Assembly: GCF_042100115.1 (NCBI RefSeq)
Contig: NC_091279.1
Location: 186,001-250,000, forward strand
Direction: 5' to 3'
From: Alternaria dauci
Taxonomy: Eukaryota; Ascomycota; Dothideomycetes; Pleosporales; Pleosporaceae
DNA: 64,000 bases
Shown: positions 1 through 10,700 of the stretch, piece after piece
Position numbering within the stretch: the stretch's first letter is position 1
Layout of the letters: each line of letters opens with the position of its first letter
Notes under the pieces: model-generated
Seen by the model: the letters and a program-made list of their open reading frames with translations, nothing else
Database searches by the model: none
What the model was told of the DNA's origin: nothing
Translations under genes and position numbers: made by a program

Positions 1-40
1 TAGCAGAAGCAAAAGAAGACATGGTGGTAAAGATACGTAC

Positions 41-1855
41 GCGGTGACGGAAAGCACTGGCAACGGTGGCGACATAGCGGCCGGTAGGGTCCCACTCAAT
101 GTCGGTCACACCGTAGTGCTCGGCCGTATCCATGAGCTGCAGGTTGGCGTTGACTTCCTTGTCACCCTTTTCAGACTCGTCCTTTGGTCTGTCGAAGCTC
201 ATGTCCCAGAATTCGAGTTCAAAGGACTGCTGAGACTGGAGAGCAGCGACAACGACGAACCGTCCCTTGGGCGACCAGTAGATGGCGTTGCTGTTCTTCT
301 TGTCAATGGTTCGGATGTGACGGAAGTTGCCGGGTGCGCCGCCTTTGAGCTTCTCGGGGGCGAAGAAAGAGACGGCAGTCTTGGGGCCCACGGCAGCGCC
401 CTGAATGACTTCGCCAGTTGTGATGAGTACGAAGCGGTTGCCCTTGGGTTCCCAGGCAAAGTTGATGACAGTGTCCTTGATTGAATCGACGACTTCGACA
501 GGCACACCCTTTTCGCGGACACGAAAGATTTCGAGATTGGTGGCGAGGGACTTTTTGGACTTGGAGTGACGGTCCACCTTGACGCAGACATAGGCAGCTT
601 CGGATTGCCAGTGCAGCTTTGCGTCCGAGACGTTGAAGAGGTTTCGCGTGCGCACAATCTCCTTGGAGGGAATGGACATGAGGCCGACCTTGGCGGGATT
701 GCTGCCGAGTTCGGGTGTCCAGTAGCAGAAGAGCTGTTCGTACGTCTTGATGCCGTCTCTGCGGGGTGTTGCGGGAGCCCATTCAAAGTCCATGACGCCC
801 TCGATCTTGACCGACGTCTTGTCGAGCAGGTTCATGCGCGGCAGCTCGTAAATGGAAATGGACTGGCCCTGCGTCATGCGAGCAACATACTTGTCGTCGG
901 AAGACCACTTGAACGTCGGCCACTGCAGCTTCTTCTTGACGGGGTTACCGTCGGCGTCGGTGCCGCCCGGTACGTCAATGGTAGCAAAGGAGCGCAGGGG
1001 CTTGCCTGTGGCAATGTCCCAGATGATGTAGTTCTTGCCGTCCTCCTCGAGCGAGAGCGATGGGACCGGGTGGTTCTCGTCGACCTGGAGCGGGCGGTGG
1101 GACCAGGTGGTGAGGTACCTTTCGCCGGGCGAGAAGTCGACCAGGTTGACGCCGGGATGGGCGAAGCGCTTCTGCCTGCTCCAGGCCTTGCCGCCCCACA
1201 GCTGGACGCCCTGGGCGTGCATGGAGGTGAGGTAGGTGCCCTGGGGCGACCACTGGATGAAGGACTCGGTCCAGTTCTCGCGGTCGACAACCTGCTCGGG
1301 CTGGTCTTCCTTTTCGTTCCAGAAGACGCCGACCTTGTCCTGGCGGTACATGGCCATCTGGTCGCGGCTGTCGGCGTCGCCCAGCCACCACCTCAGGTGC
1401 TCCTTGTGCTCAAAGGGCGGGATCTCGGGCGCGTGGTATTCGTCGTCGATGCGGCCCTCCTTGCCGTAGCGGTCAATGTCGGTGAGCTTGTTGACGGCCA
1501 TGGTGTGTTTCTTGTCGAGCGCCGTGCCGTTGAGCTGCTTGACGGCCGCGACAGCCTCGGCGGGCGCGCTGTACTCGACAAAGGCATACCCCTCCGTCTT
1601 GCCCGACTCGCCCACGGGCATGTGCACGCCATCGTCCTTGACCTTGCCGACGCTGTTGAGCTTCCTCAGCACAAACTTGACGAGCTTGGCCTTGCTGTCC
1701 TCGGGCACAATGGGGAGGCCGTCGATGACGACAAAGGCGTCGAGCCCCTCGTCGAGCCGCACCTGGAACTGCTCTTCAATGTCGGTAAAGTCGATTTGGC
1801 TCTCGTCGAATTCGTCGTCGCCGTCCATGGGCAGGTTCGAGTATGTCGACGCCAT
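41..1855 (-). CDS. PRT1: Eukaryotic translation initiation factor 3 subunit B (5' part)
   Basis: This encodes the N-terminal 605 residues of eIF3b, the scaffold subunit of eIF3, which acts in the cytoplasm to recruit the 43S pre-initiation complex to mRNA. Translation from the ATG at 1855 ([11 protein letters not shown]) gives an acidic N-terminus, an RRM at about residues 40-125 ([10 protein letters not shown] early, then [10 protein letters not shown]), and the WD40/eIF2A-type propeller with [12 protein letters not shown] and WSPQGTYL blocks. The reading frame stays open to a GTACGT donor at 40-35, just after the conserved ASAFRHR block, so an intron runs off the window edge and the 3' exons are missing. 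The GC-rich leader upstream (1856-2100) separates it from the next gene. The identity is clear from the propeller blocks; only the 3' structure is unknown. Confidence 0.95.
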
Positions 1856-2267
1856 GATTGCGGTATAAGTCGTGTGCGGTCGCAGTTGCGGCGGCGGCGG
1901 CGGCGGGGTGCGGTTTTGGTGATAACTTTGCGAGTGCCCAGGTAATTTTGGTGCGCGCTAGTGGGGTCGTTAAAGGAAAGACGGCCATTCCGCCATTCCG
2001 CCTCGCAGCCTCGCAGCCTTGGAGATTCACAATCATTACACCATACACACTGCACGCCAAAACTTTGGCCGTGACCATCTGGCACGTCCACACATTGCCC
2101 CGAGATGCACTACGCAAGTCACCAGCTGCATCATCGTGAGAAGCTGTTTGGCTGCAGTTGTAGCATGGTTGTTGTACCAGCACATGATCTGGAACAGTCA
2201 AGCGGAACCATTCAAACGGCTTACTCATGTCCGAATTCAACATCTTCATAGTCGGCGCGCGTCAACA

Positions 2268-3150
2268 CTAGTCGCTACTAGCATCCCGAATCGCCCCCAT
2301 CGCCTTTTGTAATACCTTCTTCGTCTCCTCGTCCACCACAGCCTTCTGTACCTCCTCCAATCGCTCCACCCAAAGCTTCCATCTCGCTTCGTTGTAGCCA
2401 TTCCACTCTTCGCCAACAACACCGCTACCCTGCGCAGCGGCACGACCACTGTATGTCTTTCCCTCTTTGCAAAACGCGTACAGAGCTTTACCTGCGTAGA
2501 TGAACCATGCCGCAGCCGCTTTACACTCCTTGTCTCCGCTTTTACTGTAGATCTGGCCAGGTGCTGAGTCCTCCAACACGGAACGCAGCGTCCAGATCGC
2601 GTAGATGGAAAGGTCCACTAGGTCAGCAGCCGTAAGGCGAGCGGCAAATGCGTTGATATTAAATGGCTCTGCATGTCGCTCTAAGGAGAAATTAGCGGAT
2701 CGACTCTTGCTCCATGCGTTCAAGTTGAAAAACACTGGCGAGGTAGGGCTACATACCATCGTCCCAACTCTCTCGAATGACGGGTCCCAGCAACGGAAGC
2801 TGTTTCCAGCCAGCTTGCTTGCCCCAAATCTCAAACGTGGCCGGCTCTTCCAAGGCAGCCACGGCTCCGAGGACCTCGACTACCCTATCGAGCTCGTGAG
2901 CTGGCGTCTGCGATGCGTATTCGACCACTTGGTTCCAGATATCCCATAAAGCAGCCTCGCCAGCGGCTGCATCACCAGCAACGAATGCCGAAATAGCAGG
3001 TCCTACAAGGAGATTTGCAGCCGAAGAGACTGGTATCGAAGTATCCATAACTTGTACGATGGTTGGAGAGGGACGCGGTAGGTGTTGGATACTTCCTCCG
3101 CGGCCATTTCCTCCATGGCCACTCCCGCGAGGGTCACTACGTCCTCGCAT
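2268..3150 (-). CDS. DUF3632-type fungal protein of unknown function
   Basis: This is a two-exon gene, complement(2268..2680, 2757..3150), giving 268 residues. The intron has a GTATGT donor and a CTCCTTAG acceptor, and the join reads ESWDDERHAEPF in frame. The first 25 residues are Gly/Arg-rich (RGRSDPRGSGHGG). The rest is helical with WDIWNQVVEYA, ALWDIW and WLIY-like tryptophan blocks (AAAWFIYAGKALY, EEWNGYNEARWKLWVERL), which matches the look of the fungal DUF3632 family. I know of no biochemical role for that family. The start at 3150 is the first in-frame ATG. No signal peptide or membrane segment is visible. The family assignment is from memory of its pattern and is moderately secure; the gene model is secure. 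Confidence 0.72.
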
Positions 3151-3948
3151 TGAAAAACTCGGTTCTTGCAAGATGCGCTAAATGGTCCAGATAATGCACT
3201 CTGCAGGTGGGCTTAATCGAGGTATGTAAAGGTTTGCTCGAGGGGGGGATTTGTACTTCAACTGAAAAGTCTTGGATCTAACAAAAAGTCCGTGGCAACG
3301 TTTTGTCTGCTGCTCTCACAATAGCAGCTGCATGGGCTGAACAAGCAAAGTCTATATACAAAACAGCGAGGCAGGAGGTGACGTATGCAGACTAACCATC
3401 GGCACAATACACCTACCACCTTGCTCTCGTGCTCGGGTGTGTTGCACCAACACCCTAGCTAGTGTCTAATTAGCGCCTTTTCGACAAGGATACCAGGCTT
3501 GTTTGAGATCAAATATATGTACTATTTCCTGACCAATGAACAGATTACGAAATCCTCAAATTCGGCTGTCGCATGAACCGGCCGGGCCGGCCCCAAGCCC
3601 CAAGCCTTCCAATCTACGAGAGCCGTTGCTGAGCACCATTTGTCGGCCTTCAAAGATCATCCCTACGAAATTGCTCAGCCATAGCTGCTTGGCTATGAAG
3701 GATTTGTCACATAGCCTGAATATTCTCTACGTTACTGGGTCGTCACATAGACGAAGCGCTTTCACACCTCATCTCTACAGCAGGCAAACCAACCAGAAGT
3801 TTACACTTTTAGCAGGCTCACTCATTCGAACAAATCATAATAAAATGTACGTCCCATTCTGAAATAAGCTCTGTCTATGCTGATCGTATATAGATCTTAC
3901 TAAACACTGTCAAGCCGCTACCCTGATCCAAGTGACGTATCTTAATAG
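3151..3948. other. Intergenic, no gene seen
   Basis: This stretch holds the promoter side of the DUF3632-type gene and the 3' flank of the ribonuclease gene. An open frame on plus at 3536-3862 has no domain, no splice support and no coding-like composition. I see nothing else. Confidence 0.5.
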
Positions 3949-4540
3949 TTAAGTGCAGAGGACAAAGGAATTCCTAGGAGCAGACGCAGGGACGCCATTG
4001 TGCGTCATGGCGCCAAGGAGGTCGCAGTTTCCTGTGGTTGAATCGTAAGCAACCACGCAACGGTCTGCTCCTGGTGAACCTGAAGGTAAGCTGTTAGCAA
4101 GTACTACTAGGGAGCGAAATCCAGCAATGACAGTACTCATGTCGCTAGTGATATGCTGATGCAGCTATGTGATGTGAACAGAAACTTCACTTACCCCCGT
4201 TGTAGGCGCTGTTACCACCAACCAGCGGATACTCTCTCAAGTTCCCTGTGTATGACCCAAAATTAAGGCGTTCGCGGTTGTTGAAAAAGTGAGGGTATCC
4301 TCCCGGGCCTTGTCTGTCGTCATACAAGCAGAGAGTAGAACGGCAGGCCTCCAATTGAGAGTTGGAGTAGGTAACTCCATCACACGTTATGTCACGTTTC
4401 TGGAGCGTGCGGGTTGGAGTAGGAGTTGCAAACGCCGGTGCGGCGAGGAGGGCGACGGTGAGTAGAGCCTATACAAAGTTGTTAAGATGTTGAGCTTGAA
4501 ATAGCATTTTGTTCTTGAATGCTCGGACCTTGTTGAACAT
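3949..4540 (-). CDS. Secreted guanyl-specific ribonuclease (RNase T1/N1 family)
   Basis: Three exons, complement(3949..4079, 4195..4468, 4529..4540), give a 138-residue secreted ribonuclease expected to cut RNA 3' of guanosine outside the cell. Exon 1 is only four codons and joins to give a clean signal peptide (MFNKALLTVALLAAPAFA). A short propeptide follows, ending in Lys-Arg at 28-29, a Kex2-type site. Active-site residues of the family are all present: Tyr62 and His64 in GGYPHFFNN, Glu83 in REYPL, Arg102 in GADRCVV and His122 in MTHNG. The nucleobase-site region and the terminal NSFVLCT block also fit. Cysteines at 33, 46, 51, 103, 114 and 137 could form disulfides. The first intron uses an uncommon GTCCGA donor; the second is 115 nt. 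In plant-associated fungi such proteins can be nutritional enzymes or effectors; which applies here is not visible. Confidence 0.88.
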
Positions 4541-4657
4541 AGCTGGAAGATGTTGGTAAATGATTGAAAGGTTGGAAGCTTTTAAAGTCAAGAGAGAGTC
4601 TTGATGAACAACGAGTGACGGTTGAAGATATTTCGATTTCTATATTGCTAACCTGCC

Positions 4658-4666
4658 CTTTATATA
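4658..4666 (-). promoter_or_regulatory. TATA box of the ribonuclease gene
   Basis: On the minus strand this reads TATATAAAG, about 120 nt upstream of the ribonuclease ATG at 4540. The spacing suits a TATA element plus a short leader. The assignment is by motif and distance only. Confidence 0.5.
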
Positions 4667-5457
4667 CAAGTGAAGCTTCAGGCTTGGCTATGCCTTACGA
4701 AACCAATTCCCGTTGATATCACCAAGGCCTTGTGATACGAAGGAAAACAATTATGCAAGCATTCTAGCTGAAATCATATTCTACAAGATCCGAATCTACC
4801 GATTCCAAGACTTGTCCGTCTTGGCGTGAGATTCGGCTTCCACGGATTCTAGAGAGCTGCGCAATAGTGCCTGAACGATTACTACTCGGAGATCGTGATA
4901 ATAGATTAATTCCCAGCGATCACTGCTCTTTCCAGGACATTGTGCTATTTTGTCTGTGCGCATCAACACAGAAGCGGAAGAGATCAGGTCTTTAGGGAGG
5001 CTACCCAGAGACCGGTAGGTAAGCACTAGCAGGGTCCTCACGTCAAGTAAGCATGGTAAGAGCCGAGAACCTACCATGCTCCCAAAGTCGTTGTTCATGT
5101 TGATCACATATCTACTATAGTGTCTGGCATAAATTTTGTATGTGGAGGTGCTAATCCGGTGTGCCTTTAGGTACGTCGTAACTAAGAAGAGACGCTTATA
5201 TAACCAATTCTTCTATGACAGCACGGAACTGCTACCCCAGCTAAGGTTGGCCCTCGCTCGCGGCCTACGTACAAAAATTGCGCCAAATACCGTAGTAATG
5301 CATATCGTCCGTTGTGCAATAAGACCTAACTGGGCTGACAGTAGGGTCCTAGCAGCTTATCGAGTAGGCCCTACATCGGACATTTTCATCACTCCATTTG
5401 TAGTAGGCACCCTAATTGGGGCTATATCACATTGAATCGAGCAATGCTTGAGACACA
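4667..5457. other. Divergent intergenic region between two secreted-protein genes
   Basis: This is the shared upstream region of the ribonuclease (minus) and the 122-residue secreted protein (plus). An open frame on minus at 4796-5107 has no recognisable domain and unlikely composition, so I treat the stretch as regulatory or decayed DNA. I see no repeat ends in it. Confidence 0.4.
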
Positions 5458-5464
5458 TATAAAG
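5458..5464 (+). promoter_or_regulatory. TATA box of the small secreted protein gene
   Basis: TATAAAG lies about 200 nt upstream of the ATG at 5663. It is followed by a CT- and CA-rich leader (about 5490-5660) typical of fungal 5' UTRs of highly expressed genes. The assignment is by motif and position. Confidence 0.5.
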
Positions 5465-5662
5465 AGATACACGTTTCTTCCACCAAGATCATCATTCACT
5501 TCATTGTCACATCTTCTCACTATCAACACTATACTCTCTTCTTCACCATCAAATCCAAGCCTTCTTTTCCGTCTACTAGAACTCACTTCAGGAGCTCAAG
5601 ATCAGTCAAAGGTAACCCCCCTCCTCTCAGGGTGTCCCTCTGCTCTTTCTCATCCTTCTCAG

Positions 5663-6031
5663 ATGGTCCAGTTCAATATTCTCGCTCTCGCCGCCATCGG
5701 CTTTGCCCTTCCCGCGGCAGCACAAAGGAACTTTTGTTCAGCTCTCCCTGGCGACCCTTGGGCCACCTCAGCTACTGGCTTTAGATTCCAACGGACCAGT
5801 TCATCAACTTGGAACTGGTTCTCCCGCGACCGTAACACCGATATCAAAATCTACCAGGACTGCAACGTTGTGCAGAATCGACCTAACAGCCAACGAGCTC
5901 TTCGTACAGTCTGTGTCGCTACATCCAACAACTATCAGTGTTACGAAGCCCCCGGCCAAAACGACCCAACTGGATCATGCTTCCTCAACGACTGCTCCAA
6001 CATCCGCAATGTCTGGGGCTGGTATGACTAG
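5663..6031 (+). CDS. Small secreted cysteine-containing protein (effector candidate)
   Basis: This single exon encodes 122 residues. The start at 5663 is chosen because it opens a standard signal peptide (MVQFNILALAAIGFALPAAAQ, cleavage near 20-21); the frame is open further upstream but without a plausible leader. The mature part has six cysteines (25, 67, 84, 93, 106, 111), an even number that allows three disulfides, and aromatic-rich blocks (STWNWFSRD, NVWGWYD at the C-terminus). I do not recognise a family. Size, secretion signal and cysteine count fit the usual definition of a candidate effector or a small extracellular structural protein. It is transcribed divergently from the ribonuclease gene, with 1.1 kb between the starts. 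Confidence 0.75.
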   Translation: MVQFNILALAAIGFALPAAAQRNFCSALPGDPWATSATGFRFQRTSSSTWNWFSRDRNTDIKIYQDCNVVQNRPNSQRALRTVCVATSNNYQCYEAPGQNDPTGSCFLNDCSNIRNVWGWYD

Positions 6032-6424
6032 ATTATCGTGCTCTCTGTGGAGGACAGGGCAGATAGGGATTTGATTTTGATTTTCTTATATTTTATCCTG
6101 ACATGGTCCTGGCCGTTCGCAAGCGCAAGAGTAGATCCTAAAACAGTGGAAGTGTTGCTATACTAGTTTGCTATCTAATTACATTCCTTATACTTTGCTC
6201 CCAATACTGTTTGACCTCTTGAAACTATAGATGCCGTTCTTGTTCCGCAGTCGAGAACTACTACGGTATGATCGCTGCCTTGGGCATGGCTGAATCAGAA
6301 ACCCATGGCAGATAGTCGCTTACACCTCAGTAGAAGTCGACAGAAAACTTGTTCAAGAGCGATTCGCCAGCAATGCTTGCTAGAAGCATGAAACAAACTT
6401 TCTTTAAAGCTGGCGACCCTCAGC
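6032..6424. other. Intergenic, no gene seen
   Basis: This holds the 3' flank of the small secreted protein gene (T-rich stretch at about 6075-6100) and then sequence in which I see no gene or repeat. Confidence 0.45.
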
Positions 6425-7135
6425 TTATTCGTGTGTCATTTCTTCTGCTTCACTGACCTCTTCCGAGGACCGTATACCATGACTCACAAAGCGTACCAGT
6501 CGCCTAGCCAGTCTATAGGCCGACGGATACGCGTAGCGAACATACAACGAACCAGCAGCTTGTTCGGAAGCTTCCTTCAGCTCTTCATATCTTTTGGTTG
6601 GGCGCGTATCGTTTGCAATCCGTTCGTCCTCGTCGTCGTCCTGCCATACCTAGATCCAAAGCGGCGGTCCGCAGGACATGAAGCTTGATGCGTGAACAGC
6701 ACCGTCCCAATCTAAGATACTAGTGACAATTGGTTCCAAAGTGCTTGTCTTTAGATTGACCAGAACGTCGTGAGGGGCGAGTTCTAGATGGCAAAGGAAT
6801 ATGTGATTTTCCGCGAACCATCCATCCATATCCAACTCTGCCGCCATCATTGTGTACTGGTTCTATAGTTTTGGACGCACTGTATGCAACGGCTAACTTT
6901 GAGGCCTGTCAAACTTACGAGCCTTAAAGATCGTTCCTAATAGGCTATACGTGGATAGAGTAAATTTGTCTTTGCTGGACACCGAAATCTTGCTGTCAAA
7001 GAACGGCTCAGCAATAATCCGATTGGATCCTGCTCTAGCCTCGCTTGTATTCGCCTCTTTGGCCAGAGACCAGTAACATTGCTGTTCACAGCCAACATTT
7101 GACAAAGCACACGTCCCGGTTCTCTTGCTATTCAT
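6425..7135 (-). pseudogene. Broken aminoglycoside-phosphotransferase-like (APH fold) gene
   Basis: On minus, 6850-6650 reads as the core of a fungal APH-fold kinase: FLCHLELAPHDVLV, where the brenner-loop family pattern is HxDxxPxN, followed by ILDWDGAVHAS (the DxD/DFG-like metal site) and FMSCGPPLWI. The frame then meets TAG at 6652-6650, yet continues in the same frame for 74 more coding-like codons (VWQDDDEDERIAND, then AYPSAYRLARRLVRFVS) to a TAA at 6425. Family members usually have tryptophan at this point, so a TGG to TAG change is the simplest reading. The catalytic Asp of HxD is also replaced (CHLELAPH). Upstream exons up to about 7135 fit poorly, and no complete N-lobe can be assembled. 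I infer a decayed gene; an unusual intron is the alternative. Confidence 0.6.
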
Positions 7136-7723
7136 TGTTCGTCGTCATGACCCAAGTCCGGAAGAGGGGAGAACACATCTACGTTGGGCAATCGAGTTTG
7201 TATCATGTAAAAACCCCTCAGCTTGTTGTTTGAGGTCGTGTTATACACCATAGGTAACATCTGAAATAGGGACGTTGCCAAGTCATCCTACATAATGCAA
7301 GGCAGCTACGTCTCGATCCAGCCTGGCCGTGTCGGAACGAGGAACTCGGAGCACATAGTCGAAGCTATGGCCCTGTTGCTTTTTGTAAATACCTTGCTTT
7401 ACTGTATGTAGATGTATACTGCATACTACTATTACTTATTACACTTTACACACAGCACGCCAAAGCTATAACTGCTACGTCGCCGAGTTAACTCTAACTC
7501 TTACAAGAACAAGCTAATTACGCTTACTACGAACGTGGTACAATGCATCAAGAGCCACACACACACACACACACACCATCCAACGTGAACTAGATTGAAC
7601 CCATCTCCTCGTCACATCTCCCGTGACCGTCTTCAGCCAGTCGACGCCCATCGCACAAGTCCACACGCCGCCCAGGGAAGGTATACGCTAGAAACACAGA
7701 AAACAAATAAGCATCGACTAGCC
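7136..7723. other. Intergenic region
   Basis: Apart from the CA microsatellite at 7556-7576 and an A/T-rich patch at 7380-7450, I see nothing recognisable here. Confidence 0.45.
7556..7576. repeat. (CA)n microsatellite
   Basis: About ten uninterrupted CA units lie downstream of the ArfGAP gene, in its likely 3' region. Confidence 0.9.
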
Positions 7724-10700
7724 CTACGACCCGCGCTTACCTTCACTCAAGTCCATGATTGGGCTCTTGACCAACCTTCCGCTCGCCGAAACTCGCTTCT
7801 GCAGCCGCGCGTCCCGTTCGCGCGCCCGTTCAGACGGAGAGCTGCCGTTGCCTGCCATGATGGGCGGCAAAGACGGCGGCTTCTCCACGCTAGGCGGGGG
7901 CTGACTTCCTACCATGGGTGCTGGACGTTTGCCAGCACGCTGCTCCGTCTTGAAGTCGAGATAGCTTCGTGCCGAGTGCCCGAGTGGAATGGGCGCCGGC
8001 AGCATCGGCAACTCTGCGCCATTTTGCAGCAATAGCTCTGCGACGGGAAAGGCCTTGCGCATAGGCTGTGCTGTGCCTGGGCGAGCGGCCGAGCCCGGAG
8101 AGCTTGCAGGTGATGCTGTCGCCGAAGGAGATGCTGGGTCGGCGGCGGCAAGTGCAAGGAATACGGCGTGTGTGCCTCGTGACCGATCGCGCGCATTGGG
8201 ATTCGCTCGGAGTGCTAGTGCGTAGAGTACGTTCTGGATGTCGTTCTTCTTAACCGACGCCAACAGCGTCTCCTCTGGGGTTGCGTAGTGTGACATGTTT
8301 GGTGTTATGGGTGCCACGAAGGCCCGATCGGCATACTTTGACGTGATAAAGTGCAGCCTTTGCTCTCTCGTCGACATGGGCCCTGGCTTCAGCCCTGGGT
8401 CCAGCCTAGCTTCCCAGATGGCATTGCTGATGCGGTTGCCGACCTTGAGCAGTATCTCGATGATATCGGGAGTAAAGGACGTGACGTCCAGCGTCAAAGA
8501 GCGCACCTTTGTAATGTGCGTGCCTAGCGACCGATGAATACCACTGCACTCGATACAGATGATGATGCCGAGATTGATCGAAACCCAGTCGACCTTGATC
8601 TCAGTACCGCAATCCGCGCACATTCTGTTGCCCGCGTCCGCATCTCTCACTTGCTTGAGCAGCTTGCCATCGTCACCAAACGCCTCGTCTCGTCGATAAC
8701 CGCCAGGCCGATCGCCCACTGTAGCATGTCGCGCTGGTGCTTTGGAGCTGTATGTGTTACGATGGCTTGACATGGATGGACTCTTGCCAGTAAGCACAGA
8801 CGCAATATCGCGATGCGTTTGCCCAGGCAGTGAGTCGGTTGACGGCCGGTCCGACTTTCCTGCCGTCTCGACGGCTGTCTGCAGAGCATTGTTGACTGCA
8901 CTGATCCATGACTTCATGTCTTCTTCGTTGGTCGCCTGGTACACTCGAGTGTATTGTGGGGTAATGACTTCGAAGCAAAACCGGCGGTCCGCGTTACGCG
9001 CTTCCCTCACCGAAGCCATGCGAAGGTCGATTGGATCCATGTGGAGCTCCAGGCTTTGCTTCCAGTTGGTATACTCTGAAAGCCTGCCCTGATCAAGGAC
9101 GATCCAGAATCTGGAGAGTTGTCAGCATCATTCGTTCAATTAGTAGAAGATGCACTTACTTGTGCCAGGCTTGCTTGTTCAGGCCTTTGGGATCCACGTG
9201 GCTTCCAGGCCTGCTCAGCGCCCACAAGAGACCTTCTTTACGATGCGCACCTGAACTGGCTTCAGCCATTGCAGTAGGGTCCTTTTCTTCGAGATCTCTG
9301 ATCCCTCTAAACTTGTCCGGCTGCGGCGCCACCATGGCCAGAGTCGCTTTGGTAGCCTCGGGGCTTTGTGGTAATGCTATCGAGGAGGGGATGCTTGTAG
9401 ATGAGATGGCCTGGGGAGGCATCACTGTGCTCTGAAACACGGGCACGAGGCTTCCCTTGCGACCAGGAGGCGGCTCTGGATCGGATCTCGACGTTGTCCG
9501 GGGCACACTGCTCGTTGATGCTGCGGGAGACGTGAGCGAAGGCATGGACACGTCGTCGAACGTCTTCTTGATCGTCTCCAGCGCTCGCCTCTTCTCCTCT
9601 CTTTCGGTCCTCTGAATCTGAAACTCCTTGTCTGCTTCCTTGACCTCACAGCTCAGGGCCTCTAGATGTGGCAACATGGTCTCGATCTTCTTTGCCGTCT
9701 CTAGGTAGCGCTTGGCCTGGGCGTCGGCATATCGCGTGAGGTGGGAGAGGACTTCTTGGTCTTTCCGGCCTCCATGCAGGTCCTGCATAAAAGACGAGTA
9801 GTCGAAGCGCTTCAGCTCAAAGTTGCGCCTCTTTGCCTGGTATTTGGAATCCGTCTCGGCGCGCTTCTTCTCTTTGAGTGAATCTTGCCGCTGCCCCAGG
9901 TACCTCCCCAGGTATTGGTAGTAGTCCTTGCTCTCCTCCTCAAAGTCTTTGCGCTTCGTCTCGGCCTGCTTGATGTCGATATTGTAAAGCTTGTATATGG
10001 GATCAATGATGAGTTTTTGGATGTTGGTCGTGTTTGACTTTTCGTATCCAAGTATCTCCTTGGCAATCTTGTCAAAGTAGTGATCAATGGCCGGCTGCAC
10101 TGCATTTGCGTTGGACGACGAGGCCTCTCTGAGCGCGTCCATGAGGTCGGCCATGGCATTGTTGCATGCCACCTGAGCCTCCATGGCAGACTCGGCGCGC
10201 TTGAGCACCTTTTTCCATCTCGTGCGCATGTTGCCCGTCTTCTGTTCGAGCGACTTCATCGTGGCGCGGAACAGCGGCCCATCGTCGGTCTGACTGAGAT
10301 CTTCGCCCGGACGCGACACGTCGAGCTTCACGGGCGCACTCCCGCTCGACAGCGTGGTCGTCTGGCTTGGTATGAGGCCTAGGCTGTGCTCGGGGATGGG
10401 CTCGCAGATTGGCGATCTCGGGGGTATGCTGTCCCACTCGCGGTCTTCGCCCGCCGAGTCGCTCACTCGCGACTCTATCGACTGTGCCGAGGGCACGCGC
10501 AGTCGGGGAGGGACGCCCAGTTCGAGGCGCGGTGAGGGCGACTTTGGACTCTGTAGCTGGCGCGCCGTGTCTGGAGTGGTCAGCGGGTGAGAGGGAACGA
10601 GGGGAGTGAAGGGGAGGACACGAACTCTGGACCCAGAAGGTGAAGCTTGCCAGCGTCTCGAGCCGGTGTGCGCGCTGGTCGTACTCGACAAACTGGAGCA

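Noticed and set aside
566..1945. 459-codon open frame on plus
   Set aside because: It is the antisense of the eIF3b coding exon; the sense strand gives a recognisable protein.
3536..3862. 108-codon open frame on plus
   Set aside because: No domain, no signal peptide, and no splice or promoter support; composition looks random.
4796..5107. 103-codon open frame on minus
   Set aside because: No recognisable feature. I considered a transposon remnant but found no ends or duplicated sequence.
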